Assembly (NCBI GenBank): GCA_018713255.1 | Contig: DVFL01000040.1 | Coordinates: 1-64,000 of the forward strand | From: Candidatus Cottocaccamicrobium excrementipullorum | GTDB taxonomy: Bacteria; Bacillota; Clostridia; Lachnospirales; Lachnospiraceae | DNA: 64,000 nucleotides | Direction of reading: 5' to 3' | In this document: in pieces, positions 36,577-46,554 of the stretch | How positions within the stretch are numbered: position 1 is the first letter of the stretch | Layout of the letters: every line of letters begins with the position of its first letter | The notes under the pieces: generated by a model | Database searches by the model: none | Told to the model about the DNA's origin: nothing | Seen by the model: only the letters and a program-made list of their open reading frames with translations | Position numbers and translations under genes: made by a program

Positions 36577-37488
36577 ATGATGAAAAAAATGAACGAAGCA
36601 GCAGTGGCAAGAAAAGGAAAAGGCTTTGATACGCGCCAGGCATGGGCATTTGCTTTTTGTCTGCCGAATATCCTGTTTTTCCTTATTTTCTTTGTGGCAC
36701 CTGCAATCGTGGGAGTTTGGTACTCCCTGACGAACTATAACGGATTTAAACAGATGGATTTTGTGGGACTGGATAATTATATCCGGCTGTTCCAGGATTC
36801 TGATTTCTACAGCACATTGTGGCGGACCGTGCTTTACAGCGTGGTATCCGTTCCCATTGGATACGTGGTATCCCTTGGCTTCGGTATGCTGCTGTCATCG
36901 GAGAAGATTAAAGGCATTACCATTCTTCGTATCCTGATTTATTGGCCCATCCTGCTTTCCACCATTATGGTAGGTCTTACCTGGAGGTGGATCTTCGGCG
37001 AGAGCTTCGGCTTAATTAACTATTTGCTGGATTGCGTTGGACTTCCCCAGATTCACTGGGCAACGAACTCTACCGCAGCCTTTATTACCACCATTATTGC
37101 CGGCACTTGGTCCGGATGTGGTACCAATATGCTGATTTTCATCGGCGCCCTGAAGCAGATTTCCACGGAGCTTGTGGAAGCAGCTACTTTGGACGGTGCA
37201 AATAAATGGCAGGTGTTCTGGAATATTACCCTGCCTCACTTAAAACCAGTATCCTTCATGGTCATCATTCTTTCTGTAATCAGTTCGTTTAAGGTCTTCG
37301 CTATGGTACAGACCTTGACTAACGGCGGACCAGGTACAGCGACGACTTACATGATTCAGTACATTTATACCACCGGATTTACCAGAAACCGGGTAGGCTA
37401 CGCAAGTGCGGTATCGATGGTACTGTTTGTCATCCTGTTAATCCTGTCCTTTGTTCAGACGAAGATCAGCGATAAGGCATCTGATTAA
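36577..37488 (+). CDS. Carbohydrate ABC transporter permease
   Basis: FCLPNILFFLIFFVAPAIVGVWYSLTNYNGF; EAATLDGANKWQVFWNITLPHLKPV (EAA motif). Confidence 0.95.
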   Translation: MMKKMNEAAVARKGKGFDTRQAWAFAFCLPNILFFLIFFVAPAIVGVWYSLTNYNGFKQMDFVGLDNYIRLFQDSDFYSTLWRTVLYSVVSVPIGYVVSLGFGMLLSSEKIKGITILRILIYWPILLSTIMVGLTWRWIFGESFGLINYLLDCVGLPQIHWATNSTAAFITTIIAGTWSGCGTNMLIFIGALKQISTELVEAATLDGANKWQVFWNITLPHLKPVSFMVIILSVISSFKVFAMVQTLTNGGPGTATTYMIQYIYTTGFTRNRVGYASAVSMVLFVILLILSFVQTKISDKASD

Positions 37489-37500
37489 GGAGGAAGAAGA

Positions 37501-38319
37501 ATGAAGAATGTAAAAGGTGTGGCAGTACACGTATTATTATTTGCTCTTGCGTTTATCTGGATTTTTCCGGTGATCTGGCTGGTACTCAGCTCCTTTAAGG
37601 ACGGTTCCGAGCTGTTCACTTACCCCCTGACTATTCTGCCTGAGCACTTTACTCTGGAAAATTACAAGACTGCCTGGGAGCAGTTTGATTTAATGCTTTA
37701 TACCGGTAATACCGCGTTTATTACTGTAGTGGCAACTGTTATCACGGTAATCATGAGCAGTATGTGCGGTTACGGGCTTGCGAAATACAACTACAAATGG
37801 CTGAACATTTTGTTCCTCTGCCTGCTGGCAACGACCATGCTGCCTACAGAGGTAATCATGAGCCCAAGCTTCACGGTTTTGAACGCGCTGGGTCTTTACA
37901 ACAGCCTTTGGGGATGTGTTATTCCTACTGTAGGAACCATGACCGGTGTGTTTTTGATGAGACAGTTTTTTATCTCCGTTCCCAATGAATTAATGGAATC
38001 TGCAAGAATTGACGGCGCCAGCGAAGGACAGATCTTTACCCGGATTATGTTCCCTATCTGCCGTCCTCAGATTGCAATCCTGGCAATCTTCAGCTTCCAG
38101 TGGAGATGGAACGATTATATCTGGCCTTTGCTTGCGTTAAGCGATCCGAAGAAGTACACTCTGCAGCTGGCGCTGCGTACCCTTTCCGGCGCCGAGGCAG
38201 TAAACTGGACGGTTCTGCTTTCCACTGCAGTACTGACCATGATCCCCATTCTGATTGTGTTTATTATCTTTAACAAGCAGATTATGAATGCTAACATGTC
38301 GTCCGGCGTTAAGGGCTGA
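37501..38319 (+). CDS. Carbohydrate ABC transporter permease
   Basis: ESARIDGASEGQIFTRIMFPICRPQIAILAIFSFQWRWNDYIWPLL. Confidence 0.95.
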   Translation: MKNVKGVAVHVLLFALAFIWIFPVIWLVLSSFKDGSELFTYPLTILPEHFTLENYKTAWEQFDLMLYTGNTAFITVVATVITVIMSSMCGYGLAKYNYKWLNILFLCLLATTMLPTEVIMSPSFTVLNALGLYNSLWGCVIPTVGTMTGVFLMRQFFISVPNELMESARIDGASEGQIFTRIMFPICRPQIAILAIFSFQWRWNDYIWPLLALSDPKKYTLQLALRTLSGAEAVNWTVLLSTAVLTMIPILIVFIIFNKQIMNANMSSGVKG

Positions 38320-38350
38320 TGTGTGCAAATAAAAAGGAGGAAAAGAAAAA

Positions 38351-39652
38351 ATGAAAAAAACGGCTTATGGAAAAAAATGGAAATTAGCTCTGGGAACAGC
38401 CTGCGTTACCATGGCTGGAATGGCAGCTCTGACTGGATGCAGCGGCGGCTCTTCTAGCTCAGGAGACGGTTCTGGCAGCGGCGAAACGGTAGAGCTGGAG
38501 ATTCTGCTGGCAGACGATACCCTGGAAGGCGGCGCTATGCAGACTCTGGTAGACAAGTTCAATGAAGAACACGCAGATCAGGGCGTGCAGGCCTACGTAA
38601 ACGAGATCGCTTACGCCGATATGGAAACTCAGATCAAGAACCGTGCTCAGGCTGGAAATCTGCCTGCTCTGTGCAAGATGTCCAACTTTGATACTTATGT
38701 TGATTACGTTCTGCCTCTGGACGACACTTCTCTGGATCCGGAGATGTTCAACCGCAGCGGCGTAAGAGACGGCAAGTTAATGGCTACCGATATCAACGAT
38801 ACTGCCGTAGGTTTAATTATCAATAAGACGGCCTTTGACGCAGCAGGGGTTTCTTATCCCACCACTGAGGAAGAGCGCTGGACCTGGGATGAGTTCGTTG
38901 AGGCAGTTAAGGAAGTAGATGAGAAGAACGAGAGCATTACTACTCCTTTCGTAATCGACCATTCTCAGCAGCGTTCTGGAACTGTGCTGTATCAGTTCGG
39001 CATGCAGTACTTTGATCCAGAGGATTCCACCCACTTTACCTTCCGCAGCGAAGACACCAAGAGAGGAATTGAGTTCTTCCTGTCCATGTTTGAGGACGGC
39101 GGAATTTCAAAGCCTTCTATCGGAACTGGTGCTGAGAACGCACAGGACGTATTTAAGACAGGTACAGTAGCGGCTCACCTGGCAGGAAACTGGGTAATCA
39201 CCGACTATACCGACAACATCACTGATTTCGAGTGGATGCCTGTTTTAATGCCATATGAGAAGGAAAAATCCACTTCTTTAGGCGGAAACTGGTTCTATGC
39301 ATTTGATGGAACTGGCGTTGAAGAGCAGGCTAAGGAATTCCTGGAGTGGTTCTATGAGCCGGAGAACTATGCGCTGTACTGCGAGACCGGCAACTATCTG
39401 CCTGGAACCAACAATGTAGAAGTTACCTATGATGTACCTGGTCTGGATATCTTCAACATGGAAATTGCAGCAAGCTGGGATCAGCCTCAGTATGATACGG
39501 AAGTAACTGAGCAGGAGCACAGCGGCGAGAGCGCAGGCAACGCTTTGAGAGACGCATTAGACCGTGCAATTGCCGGCGAGCTGGATGCCGACGGCGTGAT
39601 GGATTACGTTGTTAAGCAGAACTTAGACAGCCTTTCCGGTCTGCATGAATAA
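38351..39652 (+). CDS. Extracellular sugar-binding lipoprotein
   Basis: Lipobox LTGCSGG; ABC solute-binding protein family 1 features. Confidence 0.92.
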   Translation: MKKTAYGKKWKLALGTACVTMAGMAALTGCSGGSSSSGDGSGSGETVELEILLADDTLEGGAMQTLVDKFNEEHADQGVQAYVNEIAYADMETQIKNRAQAGNLPALCKMSNFDTYVDYVLPLDDTSLDPEMFNRSGVRDGKLMATDINDTAVGLIINKTAFDAAGVSYPTTEEERWTWDEFVEAVKEVDEKNESITTPFVIDHSQQRSGTVLYQFGMQYFDPEDSTHFTFRSEDTKRGIEFFLSMFEDGGISKPSIGTGAENAQDVFKTGTVAAHLAGNWVITDYTDNITDFEWMPVLMPYEKEKSTSLGGNWFYAFDGTGVEEQAKEFLEWFYEPENYALYCETGNYLPGTNNVEVTYDVPGLDIFNMEIAASWDQPQYDTEVTEQEHSGESAGNALRDALDRAIAGELDADGVMDYVVKQNLDSLSGLHE

Positions 39653-39712
39653 TCAATACGGATTTGCTGCCTGAGAGCGGCGCCGTGATCGATGAATATT
39701 GACAGATGAACA

Positions 39713-39778
39713 GGGGGTGTGGCAATAAGGCTTTCACTCGGTTTCCATACCGGGCCCGTTACCTTTTGCCATGCCCCC
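39713..39778 (+). other. Long intra-operon stem-loop
   Basis: GGGGGTGTGGCAA...TTGCCATGCCCCC, a 13 bp stem including two G-U pairs around a ~40 nt structured loop. Confidence 0.75.
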
Positions 39779-39841
39779 TTCGCTGTCCCAAAAAAGGCAG
39801 AGCGGTCTGCGGGGAGATTATGATCGAGGGTAAGGATAATC

Positions 39842-42307
39842 ATGGAATTACAATATAGGATTGGACAGAATGAAACCATCAGCCGATGGAATATGACGAA
39901 AATGGGCAGCGAGCCATTTTCGTCTCCGAAAAAGACTTTTGACGCTCCTGTTAATATGGAAGAGTCTTATGTTCAGGTAGTATATCCAGTAAGGGAAGCA
40001 TTTTGGAAAGAAAGGCGGATTGAAAGAGCAGAGCGATATGATGGAGACTATCCGGATCTGTATTTCCCCTTCGAAAACAATCGGGTAGATTTATCTACAT
40101 TTATTCATACGCCCCACTACTTTTTCGTCCATGCAAAGGCAGGATTAAGGGTTGAGGAAGCAGGAGAATATCCTTTTGCAATCTACACCTGCGGAGGTGT
40201 GAAAATCTGGGTGAACGGAGAAGAGCAGGCTCTTTTTACCCCCTACACCAGGAATATTGCGGGAAACACCCGGATTGCCCTTAAGCTGAAAACAGGATAT
40301 AATGAGATTAAAGTTTATGCGGACGAGCTGGCGGAGCGGGATGTGTTCTTTTATTTCGAACTCCGTTATTTAGGAGAGAAGCCAATCGAAGGAACGGTAG
40401 AAACGAAGGAAGATCCTGCCAAGATCCGGAGAGCAGAAGCATTTTTAACCAGCTGTTACTTCCAGCGGGATATGTACACAGAAGGTCAGGTTAAGCTGTA
40501 CTATGATCCTTCCTGTCTGGAAAAAGATGAAACCGTTTATATTACCACCCAACCTGGCGGAACTGGAAAATCCCTTGTGGAGGGGGAGTATGCAGAACGC
40601 ACCGCAAGAAAGGACAGAGATTTCCTGGTGGTGACGGATACCAGAGACAGTAAAATTCAAATGTCCAAGGTTTTAGTCTGCCTGAAGGTGGGAAGTTATG
40701 TGATTCCCCGCAATCTGTTTGTGGGAATTATTCCAGGAGATAAGATCTGCTTAACGCCTGGCGCTTCCATTCAGGAGCGCAAGGAACAGGCGCTGGCTTT
40801 TCTGCTGAAGAATGGGGAACCAGGCTATCAATCGGTAATCTGTTCTCTGGAAATCCTTCAGGACTGGAACGATGCTGCCTTAAAAGGATTTGACATGGCG
40901 TGCAGAAAAATTGAGGCTCATGAAGACTGCGCTGATTTCAGCCTGGTACCGCTGACCTTGTTAAAAACCAGATATCATCATCTTCTTACCAGGGAGCAGG
41001 ATGAACGGATTAAGTCCATGGTGCTGAATTTCCGGTATTGGATTGACGAGCCGGGAGATGACGTAATGTGGTATTTCAGTGAAAATCACGCGTTCTTATT
41101 CCATTGTGCCCAGTATTTATGGGGAGATGTATATCCAGAAGAGAAGTTTGCGGCCAGCGGACGAAGCGGTAAAGAGCAGAGCATTTTAGGAAAGAAGCGG
41201 GTGGAAGAGTGGTTCGAATCCTTTTTTGCCTACGGATTTGCAGAGTGGAATTCCGCTACATATATTCCGATTGATTTGATTGGATTTTTTACGTTATATT
41301 TATGTGCTCCTCACGAGGAAATTCGGAAGATGGCGAAAAAAGCTCTGGATATGACCATTAAGCTGATTGCCTGGAATTCTTTTGAAGGGGTGATGAATTC
41401 CACATATGGAAGGACCTACGAAGAGAATATTAAGACCAGAATTCAGACAGAACCGAATTTTATCCACTGGGTATCCTTTGGAGAGGGGTATGTAACGTAT
41501 TTTGGAAATGCCACCTGCCTTTATGCCATCAGTGATTATGAACCGGAGAATTATGCAGAAGAATGCAGGCTGAAGGAGAATCAAGGGTCTGTGCTGGAAT
41601 ATCAGCAGGGTGTGGGCAAGGTATCGATCAGTTTGTACCGCACCGGTGAATATCTGACGGCTGGGGTGCGCCAGTTTAAGCCCTTCCGCCACGGTCACCA
41701 GCAGCATCTGATGAATGTGGTTTTTGGAAAGGAAAGGCCGGCAATCTTTTATGTGAATCATCCGGGAGAGCGTCTGTTCTCCGGCGAAAACCGCCCCAGC
41801 TACTGGGCGGGAAACGGCACTATCCCTTGGATAGAACGATATAAAAACTTAACGGTAATGATTTTTGACACTGATCCAGAAGAGCTGGTTCATTACATTC
41901 ACGCCTATACGCCTCTTTACGAATATGAGGAATACCAATGCAGGGGAAACTGGTTTTTTGCCCGGTCAGGAAATGCTTATCTGGGCTGCTGGTTTTCTCA
42001 TTCCTACCAGGTGACTGACCGCGGGGCAAATAAGGGGAAAGAGCTGATTTCCCAGGGGCTTCGCCACGGAGTAGTGGTAAAATGCGGGTGTCAGGCAGAA
42101 TTCGGCAGCTTTAACGCTTTCTGCAGCGCCATGGAGGAAACCAGTATTTTCTGGGATGGAAAGAGAAGCCTTTCCTTTGTGGATTGTCAATATGGAAAAA
42201 TTGAAGTGGTGAATGCAGAGCATTTTCTGGTTGAGGGAGAGGAGCAGTTTTGCCAGGCGGATAAAGAGCTCTCTTTAAAGAAAGAATTCCTTCCCTCCGC
42301 CCGATAA
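39842..42307 (+). CDS. Hypothetical 821-aa protein in pectin locus (putative polysaccharide-active)
   Basis: N-terminal beta-type segment (GGVKIWVNGEEQALFTPYTRNIAGNTRIALKLKTGYNEIKVY) and helical middle region. Genomic context: GH28, GH105, sugar ABC. Confidence 0.6.
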   Translation: MELQYRIGQNETISRWNMTKMGSEPFSSPKKTFDAPVNMEESYVQVVYPVREAFWKERRIERAERYDGDYPDLYFPFENNRVDLSTFIHTPHYFFVHAKAGLRVEEAGEYPFAIYTCGGVKIWVNGEEQALFTPYTRNIAGNTRIALKLKTGYNEIKVYADELAERDVFFYFELRYLGEKPIEGTVETKEDPAKIRRAEAFLTSCYFQRDMYTEGQVKLYYDPSCLEKDETVYITTQPGGTGKSLVEGEYAERTARKDRDFLVVTDTRDSKIQMSKVLVCLKVGSYVIPRNLFVGIIPGDKICLTPGASIQERKEQALAFLLKNGEPGYQSVICSLEILQDWNDAALKGFDMACRKIEAHEDCADFSLVPLTLLKTRYHHLLTREQDERIKSMVLNFRYWIDEPGDDVMWYFSENHAFLFHCAQYLWGDVYPEEKFAASGRSGKEQSILGKKRVEEWFESFFAYGFAEWNSATYIPIDLIGFFTLYLCAPHEEIRKMAKKALDMTIKLIAWNSFEGVMNSTYGRTYEENIKTRIQTEPNFIHWVSFGEGYVTYFGNATCLYAISDYEPENYAEECRLKENQGSVLEYQQGVGKVSISLYRTGEYLTAGVRQFKPFRHGHQQHLMNVVFGKERPAIFYVNHPGERLFSGENRPSYWAGNGTIPWIERYKNLTVMIFDTDPEELVHYIHAYTPLYEYEEYQCRGNWFFARSGNAYLGCWFSHSYQVTDRGANKGKELISQGLRHGVVVKCGCQAEFGSFNAFCSAMEETSIFWDGKRSLSFVDCQYGKIEVVNAEHFLVEGEEQFCQADKELSLKKEFLPSAR

Positions 42308-42321
42308 ATAAGGAGAGTAAA

Positions 42322-43653
42322 ATGTTCAATATTTTAGAATACGGCGCCTTAGGCGATGGAAAAACCAATGACGGCCCGGCGATTCAGCGGGCTATTGATG
42401 CCTGCCATGAAGCAGGCGGGGGAACCGTGCTTTTCCCCGGAGGCCGGGTGTATCGGTCAGGTCATGTCAATCTGCTTTCTAATGTAGAGGTTCACCTGGA
42501 AATGGGAGCAGTTTGGAAAGCCAGCGATGATCTGGAAGAGTATTATCCTCTTCGTCCCAGACCGAATACAGAATCGGGAGACAGCAAGGTCCCCTCTTAC
42601 ATTAACTGTGAGTATGCAGGACGGCCTTATCTTGTATTTATTCATGCCTTTGAACAAGAAAATATTGCCATCACCGGTCCGGGCGTTATCGATGGAAATG
42701 AAGAGATTTTTTACGGACCGGACAACCAGTACCATATTGAGGGAAGCTTTTATCCCCGGGTACCGGTGCTTTTCCTGGAAGGGGTAAATCACCTGACCAT
42801 TCAGGGAATCCAGATTAGGGGCAGCGCCTTCTGGACGCTGCACATGGTGGGATGTGAGGATGTGCTCATTGACGGCATCCGAATCCTGAATAATCTTCGG
42901 ATGGCTAATTGTGACGGCATTGATCCGGATCACTGCCGGAATGTGCGGATCGCCAACTGCCATATAGAATGTGGGGATGACGCCATTGTATTAAAGAATA
43001 CGGCGGATCATATGCAGTACGGCCCCACGGAAAATATATTAATTGAAAACTGTACTTTAGTTTCCACCAGCGCAGGAATTAAGTTTGGAACAGAGGGTGA
43101 GGCGGATTTTCGGAATGTGTACGTGAATAACTGTGCCATCTCCAGAAGCAACCGGGGAATCTCCTTGCAGATCAGAGACTGCGGAAACGTGGAGAACGTA
43201 GTGTTTTCGAATATCAACATTGAAACAAGGCGCTTTTCCTACCAGTGGTGGGGGAGGGCAGAAGCTATCAGCCTGACGGCTGCAGACAGAAAGCCGGGAG
43301 TAAAAGCCGGAAAGATCAAAAACGTGGTGTTCAGAAACATTAACTGCCGGGGAGAAAATGGAATCTTTATCATGGGAAGTCCGGATAATTGGATAGAAGA
43401 GATTACGTTCGACCAGGTTTCTTTGACCTTGGCCAGAAGTTCCAAGTGGGAGATCAACGGATATGACCGGAGACCTTGTCCAGATATCCATGACGAAGGC
43501 CTGATTCCAGGTCCGGTGTCTGGCGTTTACGCAGACTATAGTTCCGGCCTGAGGTTTAAACAGCTGAGCATAAAAGTGGAGGAGGAATTTAAGCCCTTCT
43601 TCAACCAGAAAATGACTCTTCTGCATGTAGATGACTATTCCATTGAGCAGTAA
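42322..43653 (+). CDS. Glycoside hydrolase family 28 (polygalacturonase-like)
   Basis: FNILEYGALGDGKTNDGPAIQRAIDAC; NCDGIDPDHCRNVRIANCHIECGDDAIVLK. Confidence 0.93.
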   Translation: MFNILEYGALGDGKTNDGPAIQRAIDACHEAGGGTVLFPGGRVYRSGHVNLLSNVEVHLEMGAVWKASDDLEEYYPLRPRPNTESGDSKVPSYINCEYAGRPYLVFIHAFEQENIAITGPGVIDGNEEIFYGPDNQYHIEGSFYPRVPVLFLEGVNHLTIQGIQIRGSAFWTLHMVGCEDVLIDGIRILNNLRMANCDGIDPDHCRNVRIANCHIECGDDAIVLKNTADHMQYGPTENILIENCTLVSTSAGIKFGTEGEADFRNVYVNNCAISRSNRGISLQIRDCGNVENVVFSNINIETRRFSYQWWGRAEAISLTAADRKPGVKAGKIKNVVFRNINCRGENGIFIMGSPDNWIEEITFDQVSLTLARSSKWEINGYDRRPCPDIHDEGLIPGPVSGVYADYSSGLRFKQLSIKVEEEFKPFFNQKMTLLHVDDYSIEQ

Positions 43654-43710
43654 GACCGGCTGCAGAGAGTCTGAAAAAAGAAAAGCCGGAGAAAGAAAGG
43701 AGAAGGAAGA

Positions 43711-44808
43711 ATGCAGCACACAGCAGCAGAAATTGACCAGGAGATGAAAAAATACCTGTCAAGCTTTGAAAAAGTATTATATGAAGAGGATTCTCAGTTT
43801 TTGGATAATATGAAGACGAACAGTCTGGCTAACGATGATATCCGCAGATATCAATTCTGGGAGTGGACTCAGGGTGTAGGATTGTTTGGCGTGTGGAAGC
43901 TTTACAAAGAGACCAGAGAGCAGAGATATATGGATATTCTGGAATCTTATTATGAGCGCCAGTTAAAGATCGGCCTTCCGGCCAAAAACGTCAATACGGT
44001 AACCCCTCTTCTGGCCATGTCTTTTGTGGCGGAAGAGAAGAATAACCAGCAGTATATGGAGATCTGCAAGGAATGGGCAGAGTGGATTTATCAGGATTTT
44101 CCCAGAACCAGAGAAGGCGGTCTGCAGCATATTACGTCAGATTCTGTGAACGAGCAGGAGATCTGGGACGACACTTTGTTTATGACGGTGCTGTTTTTGG
44201 CGAATATGGGACGAATTCTGGGGGAGAAAAAGTATATTGACGAGGCGGAATACCAGTTCCTTCTTCATGTAAAGTATCTGGCTGATAAAAAGACTGGATT
44301 GTGGTATCATGGCTGGACCTTTAAGGAGAACAATAATTTTGCCGGAGCATTTTGGGGAAGAGGCAACTGCTGGATAACGGCGGCGATTCCAGAGTTTTTG
44401 GACATGATCCAGTGTTCCCCCAGCGTAAAGCGTTTTCTTCTGGAAGCCTGGACAAGACAGGTAGAAGCGCTGATGGAATGCCAGGAGGAGAACGGCATGT
44501 GGCATACCCTGGTGGATGATCCGGATTCTTACCTGGAGGCCAGCGCTACCTGCGGATTTGCTTACGGCATCTTAAAAGGAATTTCCATGGGATTCGGCAA
44601 GAAGGAATGGGCGGACAAAGCCTTAAAGGCCATTGATCCCATCCTGGAAGCAACGGATGAAGAAGGAGTCGTGCATCAGGTTTCCTATGGAACGCCGATG
44701 GGACGGGAATCAAAAGATTTCTACAAGAATATTGAGTTAAAGCCTATGCCTTACGGACAGGCTCTTGCCATGATGTTCTTCATGGAAGGCAGAAAGTTTT
44801 TACAGTAA
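43711..44808 (+). CDS. Glycoside hydrolase family 105 (unsaturated rhamnogalacturonyl hydrolase)
   Basis: QFWEWTQGVGLFGVWKLYKET; IWDDTLFMTVLFLANMG; FWGRGNCWITAAIPEFLDM; ASATCGFAYGILKG. Confidence 0.92.
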   Translation: MQHTAAEIDQEMKKYLSSFEKVLYEEDSQFLDNMKTNSLANDDIRRYQFWEWTQGVGLFGVWKLYKETREQRYMDILESYYERQLKIGLPAKNVNTVTPLLAMSFVAEEKNNQQYMEICKEWAEWIYQDFPRTREGGLQHITSDSVNEQEIWDDTLFMTVLFLANMGRILGEKKYIDEAEYQFLLHVKYLADKKTGLWYHGWTFKENNNFAGAFWGRGNCWITAAIPEFLDMIQCSPSVKRFLLEAWTRQVEALMECQEENGMWHTLVDDPDSYLEASATCGFAYGILKGISMGFGKKEWADKALKAIDPILEATDEEGVVHQVSYGTPMGRESKDFYKNIELKPMPYGQALAMMFFMEGRKFLQ

Positions 44809-44896
44809 ATTTCCTGCCGCCCATAGGCGGCAGGTATTGAAATGAAGATAAGTTTGTCAGGTCGGGAAATGATCAGGAAGGAACGGATAATCAATC

Positions 44897-46543
44897 ATGA
44901 AACGATATATGAAGTATCTGATTCAAAGCGCGGAAATCAGAACAGAACAGTTTTTGGCTTCTCAAGATAAGAATCCCTCCAGCCTTCAGTATGGGGGAAT
45001 CCGGGGAGATATCTGGGAGGCTAAGCCTACTATTTATGCTCTTGCCACAGCGGTGGCAGTGTATCTGAATCGGGACAGCCGTTTTTATCAGAGTGAACGG
45101 CTGTATCAGGGAATAGAACTGGCCCTTGCTTTCGTGAAGAGGACCCAGAGGGATGACGGAAGCTTCGATTATCCCTCCTGTAATTTTAAATCGGCAGCAG
45201 ACACTTCCTTCTGCTTTAAGCGGCTGTTTGCTGCGTGGAGACTGCTGAAAAAGTATGAAAGTACCGGCGCTCCGGGAATCGCTCATCTGGAGAAGGAATA
45301 TCTGGAGATTATGCATAAGGCCTTAGGCGCCATTTTAAGAGGCGGGTTCCACACGCCAAATCACCGCTGGGGCATTACAGCCGCCCTTCTTCAGGGAGCA
45401 AACCTGTTTGCAGAAGAAAAAGAGTTTTCTGACCAGCTGAAAAAAAGAGCCCAGCAGTACCTGGCAGAAGGAATTGACGGGGATGACGACGGAGAATATG
45501 CTGAGCGCTCCACGGGCAATTACAACGCTGTGGTGAATAACGCCATGATGGCGATGTATGAAGAGACAAAGAATGAGGACTTTTTAGGCTATGTGCGGCG
45601 GAATCTGTCCATGATGCTGACGTATATTGATCCTGACGACACGATTTTTACCCAGAATTCCACAAGACAGGACAAGGGAAAGAAGGAGTACGCCGGAAAA
45701 TATTTCTATCAGTATCTGTTTATGGCCAGCATTGAAGAGAATCCTGTATTTGACGGGGCTGCTCACAAGATTATTAAGGACAATGTGGAGCGGGGAGAGC
45801 TTACTCCTGACTGCCTGCACATTGTAATGGCCCATGACGAGATGATGGCCCATGAGTTTACTCATTATGGTTTCCTGGACACTTACCGGAAATTCTTCCG
45901 TCACTCCGGCGTTCTCAGGGTAAAGAAAGCAAATTATGCTTACACTGTGATTAAAGGGAAGAGCGCGTTCTTATTTTTCCAGACTGGAGACACCAGAGTG
46001 TTTGTTAAGATTGGAGAAAGCTACTGCGATATTCGAAATTTCATTCCCAGTGAAATTGAACCAAGAGAAGATGGGTGTACCTTGAAAGGAACGGCAAAGG
46101 GCTGGTACTATCTTCCCTTTAAAGAGGCTCCAGGCACCAGCGACTGGTGGGCAATGGATCAGAGCAAGCGGGAGAAGCTGATTAACAGCACGCTGGAAAT
46201 CACTCTGGATATTCAGGAACTGGAAAATGGGCTGGAGTTTTCGGTAAAGACGGAAGGCCTTGACCGTCTTCCTCTCCGGGTGGAAACCTGCATCCCGGCT
46301 GGAGCGGTGCTGGAAAATGAACATTTTTGGTTTAAGGCAGCTGCAGGTGAGAGCATGATTCTCCGGGACGGCTATTTGACGATCCGGGATGAAGGAAATG
46401 TGCTTCGTCTTGGTCCTGGTTTTGGAGAGCATGAATTCCAGGGACATTACTCCGGGGAAGAATTGAATACCGATGGATATACGGTTTACTGCAATGCCTA
46501 TACTCCGGCGGAAAAGAACCTGCGTCTGACGATTGAAGAGTAA
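44897..46543 (+). CDS. Hypothetical 548-aa protein in pectin locus
   Basis: Helical-toroid-like N-term, beta-rich C-term; GFHTPNHRWGITAALLQGANLF; ERSTGNYNAVVNNAM. Confidence 0.6.
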   Translation: MKRYMKYLIQSAEIRTEQFLASQDKNPSSLQYGGIRGDIWEAKPTIYALATAVAVYLNRDSRFYQSERLYQGIELALAFVKRTQRDDGSFDYPSCNFKSAADTSFCFKRLFAAWRLLKKYESTGAPGIAHLEKEYLEIMHKALGAILRGGFHTPNHRWGITAALLQGANLFAEEKEFSDQLKKRAQQYLAEGIDGDDDGEYAERSTGNYNAVVNNAMMAMYEETKNEDFLGYVRRNLSMMLTYIDPDDTIFTQNSTRQDKGKKEYAGKYFYQYLFMASIEENPVFDGAAHKIIKDNVERGELTPDCLHIVMAHDEMMAHEFTHYGFLDTYRKFFRHSGVLRVKKANYAYTVIKGKSAFLFFQTGDTRVFVKIGESYCDIRNFIPSEIEPREDGCTLKGTAKGWYYLPFKEAPGTSDWWAMDQSKREKLINSTLEITLDIQELENGLEFSVKTEGLDRLPLRVETCIPAGAVLENEHFWFKAAAGESMILRDGYLTIRDEGNVLRLGPGFGEHEFQGHYSGEELNTDGYTVYCNAYTPAEKNLRLTIEE

Positions 46544-46554
46544 GGGGATCAACG

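Noticed and set aside
44813-44834. CCTGCCGCC-cata-GGCGGCAGG hairpin as another copy of the ~100 bp repeat family
   Set aside because: Only the generic CCGCC/GGCGG hairpin is shared; the rest of the repeat is absent. Best viewed as a simple 3' hairpin.
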